A stretch of DNA of 64,000 nucleotides from Alligator mississippiensis (taxonomy: Eukaryota > Chordata > Crocodylia > Alligatoridae), in NCBI RefSeq assembly GCF_030867095.1, contig NC_081824.1, positions 141,203,433 to 141,267,432 on the forward strand, in the 5' to 3' direction. The notes beneath the pieces were generated by a model. The model saw only the letters and a list, made by a program, of their open reading frames with translations. It had not been told where the DNA came from and did not search any database. The first letter of the stretch is position 1, and each line of letters begins with the position of its first letter. A program made the translations under genes and the position numbers. Below are positions 1-11,399 of the stretch, piece by piece.

Positions 1-1235
1 TCCCTAAGTTCTAAGTGAGCAGTACACCTATAAAGGCAGTCATCATAAATTAGCATTCTCTAAACAGGGGCCTTGTAACTTGTGCATTCATATGTTGCAG
101 TTGTAAAGCTGTGAATTTTCTGATTTTTGTCACACACTGATAAGATTAAAAAACACAGTTAAATTCAATCCTGCTGGCTGAATTGCAGAAGTAATTCCTC
201 ATACAATTGGAAGCTAAAACTTTGGAGATTTTTGTCTACTGGGATGGAAAGTAATTTATCAATTCCCATTAACTTCAGTCACCAATCACAGAAGCTTTTA
301 TTTTCATCTGAGAAAATACAAAATATGTACCACCTATATTTCATCAACTGACAAGAATTTCATATAGCAAGGTACTAATACTAGGCGCTCTGCCTTTTAG
401 AAAACTTCCCTCTCAGAAGAAAAATGAAAATTCTTGTTTTGCAGCTCCTACAAGGAAGATAGTAAATTCATGTGTAGTGTGTTCTGAGACTGGACCACAT
501 AAGGACCCTTTGAACTGCTTCGTAGGAGATCTTGGCCTTTTTAACTTCTCTTAGTCTTGCACACGTGTATCTGAATTTCCTTTCTGTAGTTCTTTCAATA
601 CACAAACAGTTACTAAACGACTTCAGATAACTGCAGATCACATTCCTTCTAAGGCCTTCAGGGCAAGAAAAGGGAGGCACTCATTCTCCTATAAACATAG
701 AAAAAGGACATGAACTATGTTCATTACTTGTCAAAGTGGAAAAGGTTTCCTTGACAGTATATTTTAGGCCCCTGACATATCTGCATCAGAATGCTTGGAG
801 AAAGGAGAGACTTCAACATGAGTCAACTGTATTGATTTCTGCCTCTAAGGAAAGTAGGCAAAGTAGAATTTTTACTGTACTAAAACATGGGCGCTTTAGA
901 TAAGTTCTTATTGGAGATTTTCTTTTAGGTTTTTCCTTTGGAGATGGGAAGGTAGAAAAGTGTATCAATAAAGGACAATGAGGGGAGTGTTCTACATGCT
1001 CATTAAACTATTTCAAACCAAATTAGGAACTCCTGTGGAAGAGCTGCATTTATCTTGCTCTGGGAGGTATGTGGGAAAGAAACTTCCACAAAATTATAAA
1101 CTGAAATTATATTTGGGATTAAATAAATAATGCTCTATCACACAAATCTATTCTCAGGAACTACCCTCACCTTTATTATTGTAATAGTTACAACCATAAG
1201 AACTTTTGAGAAAGTTTATTTGATTTCTGTGTGTG
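1..1235. other. Unassigned AT-rich DNA
   Basis: I see no gene, RNA or recognisable repeat boundary here. Open frames are short and lack familiar domains. The stretch ends at the 13-bp duplication that flanks the Penelope-like insertion. Confidence 0.5.
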
Positions 1236-1669
1236 ATGTTGCCAAAATGGCAGAAAAGGTTCTTTGGGTAAATATGATATCTTTTATTAGAGCAACTCAA
1301 GTAGTTGGAAAAATTATTCTTTTTAAGCTTTTAGGTACAAATACCCTTTGTCAGGTTGAGGAAGCATCTGCAGTTGGTGTGTACTCTTTCTGGATGGAAT
1401 GAATAGTAAAGAAGCCAGAGGCTGGTATGCATGTAAGAAAGCCGGTCAGTGAACATACAAATTGAGGAGTCAGTGGGTGAGAGACTGGTTGTGGGGGGAG
1501 GGGAATGAATGTAGCAGGTAGATAGTGGAGCGGTACCTGGGGAGTTAGATGTTAGGTAGGTTATGTGTCATAAATCCAATGTCTATATTCAGTCCACGAT
1601 TTTTTGTATTCAGTAGGTTGATGAAGTAAAGTTTGTAGACTCATCTGTGAAAGGTGTTTTATAAATTCC

Positions 1670-2885
1670 TGTGACAGGGGGCCGTCTCAAGGCTGGTCCA
1701 AATGTTGGCCCACCCACCTGTCTAGGGCAGTCCACCCACCTGACTCATCTGCCACGCCTTTGTTGTAACCAAGTTAAATAGTTGTTCTAAGGTGGGAGGA
1801 TGCCCATTTAATGCCTGATGCCAAGGTCTTAATACCTGGCTCCTAACCACCCCTACACCATGTCCCATGCCACGCAAATGGCATCACTATATGGCTCTGG
1901 CCCCACACTGGGCCATACTATATTCCCATCTGACATTTGGACCCCAACCTGGATCCCTCCTACTCAGGCGTCCTAACCTTCAACATCATCCTGGGCCTCA
2001 AAACTCCCAAGACCCCTTTTCCTCTCAGCAGTGGCTCCCCCTGGGACCTTTGGCCTTGCAGGCCCTGGCCTCAACTCTAGGCCAGTCAGGACTCCAGGCC
2101 TCTAGATTCTGGCCATCCTTCATGGTGGGCATCCTTGCCCTTTGACTACCATGGTCCTGGCCCCAGCATGGGCTGGTTGAGGTCCTCTGGCTAGGTTTTC
2201 AAGCAGCTAGCCTTCTCTCCCATACAGGTTTGCCTTATTTGGCCCCTCCAAATGCTGTTCTCACTCTGAGCTTGTGGACCACATAGTTATTCTGGACCCT
2301 CCTAGGCCTACTGTTCCACCCTCACTGGGCTTGCTCGCTCTCTGTCCTTCACTGGGCTACTACTCTGCTTCCTCATCAGGGCTTCTGGGCCTTACACCTC
2401 TTGGGCCTCAGGTCTCTGTCAATGTGCCTGGACCCCTAGCCTGTCCCCTGTCCAGGGTTACTCACTAGGTTGAGGAGGCTGAGGCTATATGGCACCCCAT
2501 TCTTGCCTTTCACTGGGGAGGCAGAGGTGTGGCATTTCCAGGAGACTGCCATGCCACAGACAGCCCCACCGTACCATCCAACCCCAGCAGGTCATGCCCC
2601 AGGACCAGGAACCTCTTCCATCCCCATAGTTCCTACCCTTGACCTCCAGGTGTTCTGGGAGCAACAGATTTCTGGCAGGGCAATGTTCATCCTTCAGCTC
2701 CCTGCAGCAACTGCCAGCTCAGCTTCTGGAGCCTGGGTTTATACTGAGGCTGCCCAACCCTCCTCCAATCCAGGGGCCCTCTTGCAGTCATGTGACCACC
2801 TAATTAGACCTCACCACATCTGCCAGCTGCTCCACAGCCTACTCAAGCCTCGTAAAATGACAGCCACAACCTGTGTCCCGCCACA
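1670..2885 (-). mobile_element. Solo LTR, 5-bp TSD ATTCC
   Basis: ATTCC occurs at 1665-1669 and 2886-2890. The bounded sequence starts TGTGACAGG and ends CCCGCCACA on the plus strand, giving TG...CA ends. Orientation is minus by homology to the LTRs at 28326, 16338 and 53248. The TATA-like box is GTATAAAC on the minus strand near 2740, about 145 bp from the LTR 5' end, so U3 is short and the rest is long. It interrupts the left arm of the Penelope-like insertion and is therefore younger than it. No internal retroviral or gypsy region is present. Open frames inside it are proline-rich and have no recognised domain. Confidence 0.8.
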
Positions 2886-2990
2886 ATTCCCTTTGAGAAT
2901 TAGAACTGAGAGATTGGAGAGAGTGGTTTCCTTGTGAGAAATGTGCCCCCACAGGTAATTGGGTATTCTCGTCTTTGATGAGATGTATAA

Positions 2991-3059
2991 CATTTCTGGA
3001 GGTGCCGCTGTAAGATCCAGGAATGCTGATGGGATCTTACAGCGGCACCTCCAGAAATG
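2991..3059. repeat. Perfect 28-bp hairpin at the PLE inversion centre
   Basis: The arms 2991-3018 and 3032-3059 are exact reverse complements around a 13-nt spacer (AGGAATGCTGATG). Outside these 28 bp the two PLE arms are visibly diverged, so the centre is much better matched than its flanks. Confidence 0.9.
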
Positions 3060-3300
3060 TAATAAATATCATCCAAAGCACCAAATGCCCTGATGGAAAA
3101 TATGTAGGAGAGACCAAACAACAACTGCCTACCAGAATGAACACACACTGGAAATCTATCAAAGATGAGAATACTTGATTACCTGTGGGGACACATTTCT
3201 CACAAGAAAACTACTCTGTCTTCAATCTCTCAGTTCTAATCCTCAAAGGGAACTTCAAAACACTCTTAACAGATGAGTCTATGAACTTCACTTCATCAAC
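3056..3300 (+). pseudogene. Penelope-like GIY-YIG endonuclease remnant
   Basis: Translation from 3056 gives a run containing INIIQSTKCPDGKYVGET, then RMNTHW, matching the GIY-YIG layout in Penelope-like elements: an aromatic or Ile-rich strand, a Cys-containing linker, YVG in place of YIG, then an Arg helix. A stop interrupts the frame near 3178. The peptide LPVGTHFSQ then follows, resembling the later part of the domain. The homologous left arm lacks about 110 bp of this region. It is non-functional and cannot encode a complete endonuclease. Confidence 0.65.
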
Positions 3301-3564
3301 CTACTGAATACAAAAAATCATGGACTAAATATAGACTTTGGATTTATGACACATTATAACCTGCCTAACATCTGACTTCCTAGGTACCTCTCCAGTATTT
3401 ACCTGCTACTTTCATTCCCACCCACCCCAGCCTGTCTCTCACCCACTGACTCCTCAATTTATGTCTTCTCTGACTGTCCTTCTTGCATGCATACCAGCCT
3501 CTGGCTTCTTTACTATTCATTCCATCCAGGAAGAGCACAAACCAACTGCAGATGCTTCCTCAGC

Positions 3565-3591
3565 CTGACAAAAGGTATTTGTACCCAAAAG
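3565..3591 (+). ncRNA. Degenerate hammerhead ribozyme core in PLE tail
   Basis: CTGACAA (3565-3571) is followed by a short stem GGTA...TACC (3574-3585), then AAAA and GC. The canonical order is CUGANGA, stem II, GAAA. Both departures (CTGACGA to CTGACAA and GAAA to AAAA) are one-base changes of the sort CpG decay makes. The same decayed core appears reversed at about 1334-1354. Probably inactive. Confidence 0.5.
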
Positions 3592-3719
3592 CTTAGAAAG
3601 AAATTTTTTTCCAGGTATTTGAGTTGATCTAATGAAAGACATCAGATTTACCCAAAGAACCTTTTCTGCCTATGTCCTTAGACCAGCACGGCTATAACCT
3701 ATACCCATGTTGCCAAAAT

Positions 3720-5370
3720 AATTTTTTTCCTTCCCATTTGGAAAAAAGAGATTGAAACTTTGGAATATTAAAAAAATGGCTAAACTCTAAAATCTGAAAG
3801 TTGATAGATAAACATCTCCGATAGTGTGGTTTTATTCAGAAAAGTGACTTTATAAAAATGGTTCTACCTTACTCAGCAAACCTGGTCCCTATGCATAGTC
3901 AGAGTCATATCTATTTAAGACAGAAATTAGTCTTGACACTTTTTTGTTAGCTCTGTAGGAAGGACAAAGCTAAGAGAAAGTGAGATGGATTCTTTTCTAT
4001 ATTGTGCATTAAGGAGCTGATCCAAAGCCTATAGAAATTAAAAAAGGTCTAGGTCAATAGCCTTTTTGATCAAACTCTAAAAGACTTGTTTGCTAATTTC
4101 CAATCAATGACATTTATGTGAAATCACTGCAAATAGCAGGTATGGCTACTTGCAGATAAGAGTCAAATGGTCTATGGCATCTTTTTATTATGACTGTGTA
4201 TGAGATAGAAAGAACATTATCAGAGCCCAGATTGATTTTGTGGGACCAGACATTAGAAATATTTTAAACTTGTAAATGGAACTCATTTGATATGGAAATG
4301 TTTGAACAATAATAAGTATGGGAACACATGATACATTTTAATGGGCACTTTTCAGTGTGGAACTGCACCTCAAGTTATTAGTAAGCAATGTGCTAAATTT
4401 GTGAAAAACTTGGATGAGAGCTAAAAAATATTAAATACATGTACTTGAATACTGATTTGGGGCCAATTAAAGTGGATGGCAATTATGAATGATTATTTGG
4501 AATGCTATTAGCTTAAATTCTGCTTAATGTGGAGTGATTTAGTAAATACCAAATTGCAAAATGGTGAAAAACTGGATGACAGATGTTGGTGAAATCCTGA
4601 TTTTTTACCTTTTGAAATATAAATTGCCAAAAAAGATTAAGAGATTTTACCAGGTATCTCAGGGAAAAGAAAACCTGTTAATATTGTAAACAAACAGAAA
4701 CCAAAACACAACTTACTCCTCCTCCTGACTTAGAATTTAATATGGCTTTAGAGCTTATGAATCAGTATTCAAAAGATATGAATTGGAAGGTAAAGATTGA
4801 AAAGTTAACCTTAACTCTGCCCCTTCAGACATATTTTTAAAAATATTTCCTCTTCTTTATTTCATTATTATGAACCTTTGTCAACTAATTCAAAACATAA
4901 TACAAACTGGATTTCTAAGACAACCTTAATACAGCACATTCTACAGACTAAATGAGGTCTATAGAAGAAGAAATAAGAAAAAATACTTCATTTATTTTAG
5001 CTATGAATGTTTAATGCTAAATTATTTTGAATGTGGGATAGTGATATATAGTAACATCAGCATCAGCAAGTTTGCCTAATGTGAATCAAAGGTCTTCCTA
5101 TAATTAGTCAATAAACTTCCTGGCAATTATTTTTGAGTAGTCAAGGAGAATTTGTGAACCAGTAGAAGTTTTGAGAGTGATGGCCTGAAGCAAATATGGT
5201 GTGTGTTGGTTTGGTTTTATAAAGGTAAAAATAAAAGACCCCAATTCATAATGGAAATTATCCGCTCTTAAATCCAATATTTTCATTAATAAAATAATGA
5301 AAAATATTAACGGGAAAATATCTGCAAGCAGCTGCTGGCTAATGGAATTATGAGTAATAAGTGTTTTATA
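3720..5370. other. Unassigned AT-rich DNA
   Basis: No gene or clear repeat boundary is visible. It may hold further decayed parts of the LINE recognised just downstream, but I cannot show that. Confidence 0.4.
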
Positions 5371-5760
5371 AAAGAATAAATCATCTCTGACAAATCTGAT
5401 TGCCCTTTTTAATTACAAAAATTGTGGTTGATGGAAAGGATGGAATAGTTGTAGGATATAGTTTACCTCCAGAAATTATTAAAGGATTTAATAATACAAT
5501 GCCTCCTATTTTGAACAACTAATTCATACTGACTAAGCACTGTCATATGGACAGAAGGAATATAAATGAAAAGTAATCATTTGCAATCAAGTGTTGAATT
5601 CTCAGGAGGTGCCCAGGTGGGGTGGCACAGGGACCAGTGTTAGGTTTGATTTTTATTTACCACATTTTATTAATGCTTCAAAAGAGAAAGGTAAACTGCA
5701 CATTAATTAAATTCCACAGAGACTAAACATGGAGGTGTAGCAGAGGATGGACTAATCACT
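5370..5760 (+). mobile_element. Ancient L3/CR1-like LINE fragment (reverse transcriptase region)
   Basis: The nucleotide string resembles old amniote L3/CR1 LINE RT sequence: GACAAATCTGATTGCCC at about 5389, then TCTCAGGAGGTGCCCAGG at about 5602 (the S-G-V-P-Q-G segment), then a block around AAACTGCACATTAATTAAAT. The frame is destroyed by indels and stops. The call rests on remembered consensus order. Confidence 0.5.
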
Positions 5761-5989
5761 TTATCACTTACTGGGGGTACTGCATTTGTATAATTTAGTA
5801 TACACAGATTAAAGGTAGAAATAAATCCTGCCTGATAGTAAATTCATTTCCTAAGCTTTATATGTGGAACTATGGTTTATTCCCTTCAGGTACTATATAT
5901 TTATCCTTCTGCACAAAAGCTTATGGTTTTCCTTCAAGCTCTCAGAAGGATAATGTTGTATTATTCTTAGAAACTGTTAGTAAGTGAAA

Positions 5990-7165
5990 AAAATGTGAAC
6001 GAAAAAATCATAAAAGCAGAATTGGGAGGAAAAAACTGAGGATAGAAAAATAATACAAAATCCTCAAGATGGGTTACCTCCGGAACTGTGGGGTGGGCAG
6101 GGGTGAATTCAGGGAGGAGTGAAGTGCTACAGTTGCCATCTCTCTTTGATTCCTGCCCTACCCAAACTTTAAAAGGAGCTGCCTGGGAGGGGCAGAAGCA
6201 TTTCTATTTAGGGAGTGCTGAGAGAATCAACTGACTTCATGGCTCATTATCATCTCCATTATTCCTGCTAATCTATTTCCACTCCACAGGTGTTAACCAC
6301 TCTCTTATTTTTAATGGTCTTGAATTCCTCTATTCAAACTATCTTTTATTTTGTTGCCATTTTGCCATCTGCTTGCCATTCCTAGTAATGTGTCTCATCT
6401 ATTTTGCAGCCCTTCAGACTGGTTTTAGCTTTAGCTGTAAACCTTAACTCATGTGTAGTAATAACTGACAGTGAAGTACTAGAGACACTGTCCAGACATT
6501 CAAGAAGGCTAGATTTTGTTTTATGAATCTGAACAAGACAAGTACATTTAACAATAATGATTACAGGACTAATGAGCAATCTATTTTGACTATTTTTATG
6601 TAGTTGTGTTTTTTTTAAAGCTTTATATATAATCTATCAAAGTAGTAAATGTTCCAATAGTTATAGTTCTTTTTGCTTTGGTCTTGAATTGAATACTGTA
6701 GTGCTAGCCCCTTAGCATATTAGTAAAGCATCTAGTCTCTCTTTAACTGGAGAAAAAAGTGTTGCATTATGATGTACTCCACCCTATGCACTCCCTTTTT
6801 CCAAATCCTAGTTCCACCCATTGGGGTGGGCCATATGTTGATAAGCCAACATAGCATTATCATTTAGTGAAAGTGAGGGTAGAACTGCACACAGCCATCC
6901 TCTCCTCCCTGCTATCATGCACAGATAAGCTCAATTTTCACAACGAATTCTCTGAAAAGTTCATTCAGTTTGAGGAAGCACTTTTTTCCCTAGAGAACTC
7001 CCAGTACTGTTTGAACTCTCCTTTTAATTATATCACTCTCCCCAAGTGGAAACATTATATGTACTGAGGTGTCCCTGGTGTGGCAGTTCTTCTAGAGAAC
7101 AAGAGGACAAAGAGAGCCCTAGAGTTAGCGTGAAGACACAGAACATCTACATGGAAAGTTTTATC
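5990..7165. other. Unassigned DNA
   Basis: No exon, RNA or repeat boundary recognised. Confidence 0.4.
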
Positions 7166-7363
7166 CTCTAGAACAGCAGTTTTTAACTTGTGGTCTACAT
7201 AACGCTGTGGATTTACAGACTGTCTGAGGGGTCTGCAAAAGATAACTATGATCAATCAAAAGTATGTGAATACCCACACTTACAATTCAAAGGGGTCTGC
7301 AACTCCATTTGAAAAGGTTTAGGAGTCTTCAAATAAAAAAGGTTGAACACTACTGCTCTAGAA
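7166..7363. mobile_element. hAT-type MITE with perfect 8-bp TSD
   Basis: CTCTAGAA is duplicated exactly at 7166-7173 and 7356-7363. Between them (7174-7355, 182 bp) the ends are imperfect inverted repeats: CAGCAGTTTTTAACTTG at the left and, reverse-complemented, CAGTAGTGTTCAACC at the right. An 8-bp TSD with the TCTAGA core is typical of hAT (Charlie-like) insertions. There is no coding capacity, so it must have moved in trans. Confidence 0.85.
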
Positions 7364-7825
7364 TATCATGTGGGTTCTAGGCATCTTTGTTTCTGTCACA
7401 AGACACAACTCCCTCCTGTCTTCTTTCATTCCCCATTTGAGTAGAACATGGCAAATTTTCTGCTTTGAAATCAGATTTTAAGGAATTGCAATGCCTTTAA
7501 ACTAACTAACCACTAGACTCATTGACTACAGTTCAGACATGCCCTAAAGTTTAGGTACAATAGCCACATGTACCATATATGAACTGGATTTAATATCCAT
7601 AGCTCAAGTACTGATAGCAATGAAGCAACAGCAGGAATTTCAGCATGGGCTAGCTACCTGCATATGTGCCCAAGGCTTGTTGGGCTTGTAGAGCTTGTGC
7701 TGAAGACTGTGCTACCATAGTTGAACTCTTGTTATTACTGAAGCTGACTAAATTAATGCCAGCTCAAATATGTTCACATGTGCTGCAGACACACGTTTGA
7801 CTTTAGTGTAGCCATAGCTTTTGGC

Positions 7826-8951
7826 TAGGGACAGACATTACACATAAACTGGTTTAAGTGATCAGAAACTGGTTTAAACCTGTAACAGAACAGACGTTCA
7901 GTGCACATAAACTAGTTTGAAAATGGCTGAGACCAGTTTGTGATAAACCTGGTTGAATGTAGTATCAGGCTTAACTGATTTGGGTCAAACCGGTTTATGC
8001 AATTTCTGTCCCTGACCCCTTTCTGGTTTAAATTAAATCAGATTCCCCCAGCATCCTGGCATGCCCTTTAGGCTAGGTGGGACTCTTTGCTGCACAGAAA
8101 GGCTGGCCCCTCCCCTCTGCTCCCTGGCCAAAGCTCTAGTAGAGACTTGCAGGCACAGCAGGGTCTGCTGGCTTCCCCATGTCCCTCTCTTCTCCCACCT
8201 CACCACTGGCTGCTTAATCAGGGATCCCTTCCTCCTCTCTCCCACAGCACAGACCATAGCCAGCATGTGGTATGCTACTTAACCAGAGCATCCTGCTGGG
8301 GCCTGGCCATGCCCCCCTTAGTTCAACATTGTAGAAGAGAAGAGAAGGGAGGGCTGCTCTAACACCCCCTGGCTTCTAGCCTGAGCCACTGCAGGCATGT
8401 GCTTGCATTTTTTCAATTCAGAGGTGATGTCTGTATGATTACAAACTGATTTAGCCTAGCCAGGTTAGACTAACCTGCAAAGACTGTATCAATTCATGCT
8501 CAGGCTTTTTGAGAATAGGCCTTATGAGAGGCTGAGAGCTATGGGACTCTTCAGCCTGGAAAAGCGCAGGCTCCGGTGTGATCTGGCGGCAGCCTATAAG
8601 TACATAAGGGGCATGCATCAGGATCTGGGGGAATGCCTGTTCACCAGAGCACCCCAAGGGATAATAAGGTCCAACAGTCACACACTCCTCCAAGACCATT
8701 TTAGGTTGGACATAAGGAAAAACTTCTTTATTGTCTGAGCCCTGGAGGCCTGGAATAGACTCCCTCCGGAGGTGGTGCAAGCACCTACTCTGAACTCTTT
8801 TAAGAAATGTTTGACACTTATCTTGCTGGGATACTTTGACCCTAGCTGACTTCCTGCCTTTGCGTCAGGGGGCTGGATTCAATGATCTTCCGATGTCCCT
8901 TCCAGCCCTAATAGCTACGTAATATATTAAATCTATGAATGTTTGTCCCTG
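7826..8951. mobile_element. Non-autonomous DNA transposon (family A), interrupted by CR1
   Basis: The left end GGCTAGGGACAGACATT (from 7823) and the reverse complement of the right end, GGCCAGGGACAAACATT, match at 15 of 17 positions. The ends are preceded by TA (7826-7827) and followed by TG (8950-8951), consistent with a decayed TA target. Inside the left end, AAACTGGTTT motifs recur. The CR1 3' end at about 8490-8940 sits inside it. A second partial copy lies inverted at 61263-61647. The Tc1/mariner assignment is inference from TA only. Confidence 0.5.
8490..8940 (+). mobile_element. CR1 LINE 3' end
   Basis: The frame from 8496 encodes the CR1 RT C-terminus ([28 protein letters not shown], then [10 protein letters not shown]). 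An in-frame TGA falls where a residue is expected before ALEAWN. The 3' UTR contains GGGGGCTGGATTCAATGATC and ends near AAATCTATGAATG. It is 5'-truncated and inserted in DNA transposon A. Confidence 0.85.
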
Positions 8952-9526
8952 GCCTTTGAGACCAACACAAAATCAATGGACAGTCTGAGAACAGGCAGTA
9001 GCATAAGCTTCCCTCCCCTAGCAGTGTGGACCGACCAATCTGTTTGGAGGAACCAGTTTAAAATGACAAATTCAATGCTAGTCCAGTGCTAGGCCACTGT
9101 CCTGAGGCTGCTGACAGTTATTGCCTAGAAACTGGAATGAAAGCCTTCCTTAGAAAACATTTCACCTGGGCCCCAAATGAGTCAATGTCACCTTCAAGGT
9201 CATATGTATACAGAGAAATCTTGCCTACTGCTATAATTCTCTCATGGACTGTAGATTATTACCCATGTGTGCTAGCCAGTTGCTAGGAGGGTGGAGATAA
9301 AGTCTAATCTGGCCCTCATCCCCTTTGGGGAAACCAAGAATCCCCCAGAAAGAAAGGGTATAACAATGCTTCCATGCCGTTGAACCTGTAGATCACAGCT
9401 GGGTTTTTTATGTAGACTGCACAAGTCAGGGAGACTCCTTGCATCTTTTCCCCTCACCCTACTGTGCACCCCCATTAAGGCCAGATGGAACTTGAACCAA
9501 ACTGTGTGCAAATACTGCTTAATGAA

Positions 9527-9631
9527 ATAGTCCTTTGAAGGGGTGTAGGTTGTAGCTGTGTTAGTCTAAGGACATAGGCAGACAAGGTTCCTTGGGTGAA
9601 CAAGGAACCTTGTCTGCCATAGTCCTTTGAA
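9527..9631 (-). mobile_element. 79-bp Penelope-like micro-insertion with 13-bp TSD and internal hairpin
   Basis: ATAGTCCTTTGAA is duplicated at 9527-9539 and 9619-9631. The 79 bp between them (9540-9618) is PLE tail only. On the plus strand it reads the long tail in reverse, then an 18-bp arm (9577-9594), a 6-nt loop GGTGAA, and the exact complementary arm (9601-9618). The short-tail end (TGTCTGCC) abuts one TSD and the long tail (GTAGCTGTGTTAGTC) abuts the other. The composite at 1249-3706 has the same layout in mirror orientation. Confidence 0.85.
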
Positions 9632-10569
9632 CACATTTAATGCATTCTTTTATGGCAGCCAGATCAACCACTGTTTTAACAAAGAAAGCACCACAAGTCA
9701 TTTGCTTGTCACGTGTACTTACAATGATGCTTCTGCACCTTGACTCCTATGCCATTTTCCCTTCCTTCTCAGTCTCTGTTGTACAAGTCACATGGTTGAA
9801 TGCCCTTCATGGAGCTTGTGCTCCAGCCTGTCCTCTAAAGATTAAATGGGGATGATTATTAAATGCTGCTTAAAGGCTCAATTGAGCACTCCTTACTTGG
9901 GCAAAAATCCCAGTGACATCAAATGCTCTCCAAGAGAGGAAATGTAGCTATTTGAAGGACAAAGTGCAACATATGCTGGCAGCCAGTGCAAAAGAAGAAT
10001 AAGGGGCTGCTATTTTCCATTTGAGATGCTATGCTTTAGATTCCTGACTGAAATATGGAAGTAATTTTTATTTCCATTTTTTAAAATATTATATTCCAGG
10101 GAAAATCTAGGGATTTCAGTCTTTTGAAGTAGCTACCACTACATAGGTTACCAGTCCACAGGAAGCAATTTCTGGATAGCTCTTGCACTGTTGTGCTAGA
10201 ATAACTCAGGAGAGTGGTAAAGGTTTTAACACTGGCAGGAATTTGCCTGAGGCAAGCTTTAGGCCTATTGGCATCACAGCTGTCTCCCTGCATTGCCAGC
10301 TGAAAAGAGGCGCTACACAGGCTGATTACAGAAACATGTTTAAAGGAAGGTAGAAGGCTTGAAATGAAATAAGTACTGTGATCAGCAAGAAGCATGCTTT
10401 GAAAATCCTGTCTAAAGACTGTCTAAGAAAAGTCTGTTTAGTTCAGTATTTCCAGCGTTTGACATGAACAGACCCATTTCTGTTGAGCTAGATCAGTCCC
10501 AAAATTGCATAACTCCACCCATTTTTAATGGCCTCTGATTTATAGCAACACAAATAATAGTGGTGGTGT
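9632..10569. other. Unassigned DNA
   Basis: No gene, RNA or repeat boundary recognised. Confidence 0.4.
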
Positions 10570-10735
10570 CATAGTTTCATAGTTGGTAGGGTCGGAAGGG
10601 ACTTGAGCAGGTCACCAAGTCTGACCCCCTGTCATGGGCAGAAAAGAATGATTATCCAGCCTCCTTTTGAAGACCCCCAGGGTAGGAGCGAGCACCACTT
10701 CCCTTGGAAGTTGGTTCAGTCTGTCATGTACAGCT
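10570..10735 (-). mobile_element. CR1 LINE 3' end fragment
   Basis: It begins with CATAGTTTCATAG, the reverse complement of the CR1 tail, followed by GGTCGGAAGGGACTT and TCTGACCCCCTG. This is the CR1 3' UTR read backwards. It covers only the 3' UTR and last codons. Confidence 0.8.
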
Positions 10736-11154
10736 GAAGACTAAAACAGTTTCAGATCAGGTTCTGAAGTTTAAACCTCAAAAGCTGGGGCTGATTTGGG
10801 ATCTGGGGTTTCAGAACTGGGGCTATTATAACATTAGGGGTCATTTGTAAATTTTGGATTTCACATATCTCTAAAGTGTGAAGATTTGTAGATAGAACAC
10901 TTTGATTTGGCTTTACCTTCAATGTTAACCATTCAGACATAGTGTTTGCCATTTATAAATCTAAGCCGTGCTTTCCTCTACTAGTTATGTTCCAGCTTAA
11001 AAAAAAAAGTTTCTTTTTTTTTTTTTAAAGTGGCAGGCATGAGGGGGGATGAGTAGCTTCGGTGTTCACCTCCAAGGTCCAGAACCCTGCCACAGTGGTG
11101 GTTCCAGGAGCTGTGCCAGTGTGCTGGTGAGCTCAGAGAGTTCACTGCGCTTAC

Positions 11155-11232
11155 AGATTCACAGACATTTTGGACTGGAAGGGACCTCATGAGATCATTG
11201 GGTCCAGCCCCCCTGCTCTGTGCAGGAAAGAC
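11155..11232 (-). mobile_element. CR1 LINE 3' end fragment
   Basis: AGATTCACAGACATTTTGG and GGAAGGGACCTCATGAGATC are the reversed CR1 3' UTR. Only about 80 bp remain. Confidence 0.7.
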
Positions 11233-11399
11233 TGCTGGGGTCAAATAAAGCCTTTCTGTCACTGCATCGCTGAAGTGTGGGTGCATCTGCAACCCCCATC
11301 CACCACTTCTGGATCTGCCCATTATAGCTAGTTCTAGGGAATAGTGCCATTTTAAATCAGGGAGTAAGACAGTAGTAAACATAGGTGGCTTTTTATAAA

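Larger units (their letters stand above)
1236..3719. mobile_element. Penelope-like element inserted as a long inverted repeat, with 13-bp target-site duplication
   Basis: The 13-mer ATGTTGCCAAAAT occurs at 1236-1248 and again at 3707-3719 and brackets the insertion (1249-3706). The left arm (1249-1669 plus 2886-3018) is the reverse complement of the right arm (3032-3706), apart from an LTR inserted in the left arm. The right arm reads, on the plus strand, a GIY-YIG endonuclease remnant followed by a 3' tail with a degenerate hammerhead core. The left arm ends at GGCAGAAAAGG. The right arm carries about 29 further nt (TATGTCCTTAGACC then GCACGGCTATAACC) before the duplication. GIY-YIG endonucleases and hammerhead ribozymes are known attributes of Penelope-like retroelements; the family name rests on those features and on remembered reptile repeats, not on a search. 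Confidence 0.8.

Noticed and set aside
2470..2937. 155-codon open frame on plus strand
   Set aside because: Most of it lies inside the reversed LTR and it then crosses the LTR end into PLE sequence, so it is not a coherent gene.
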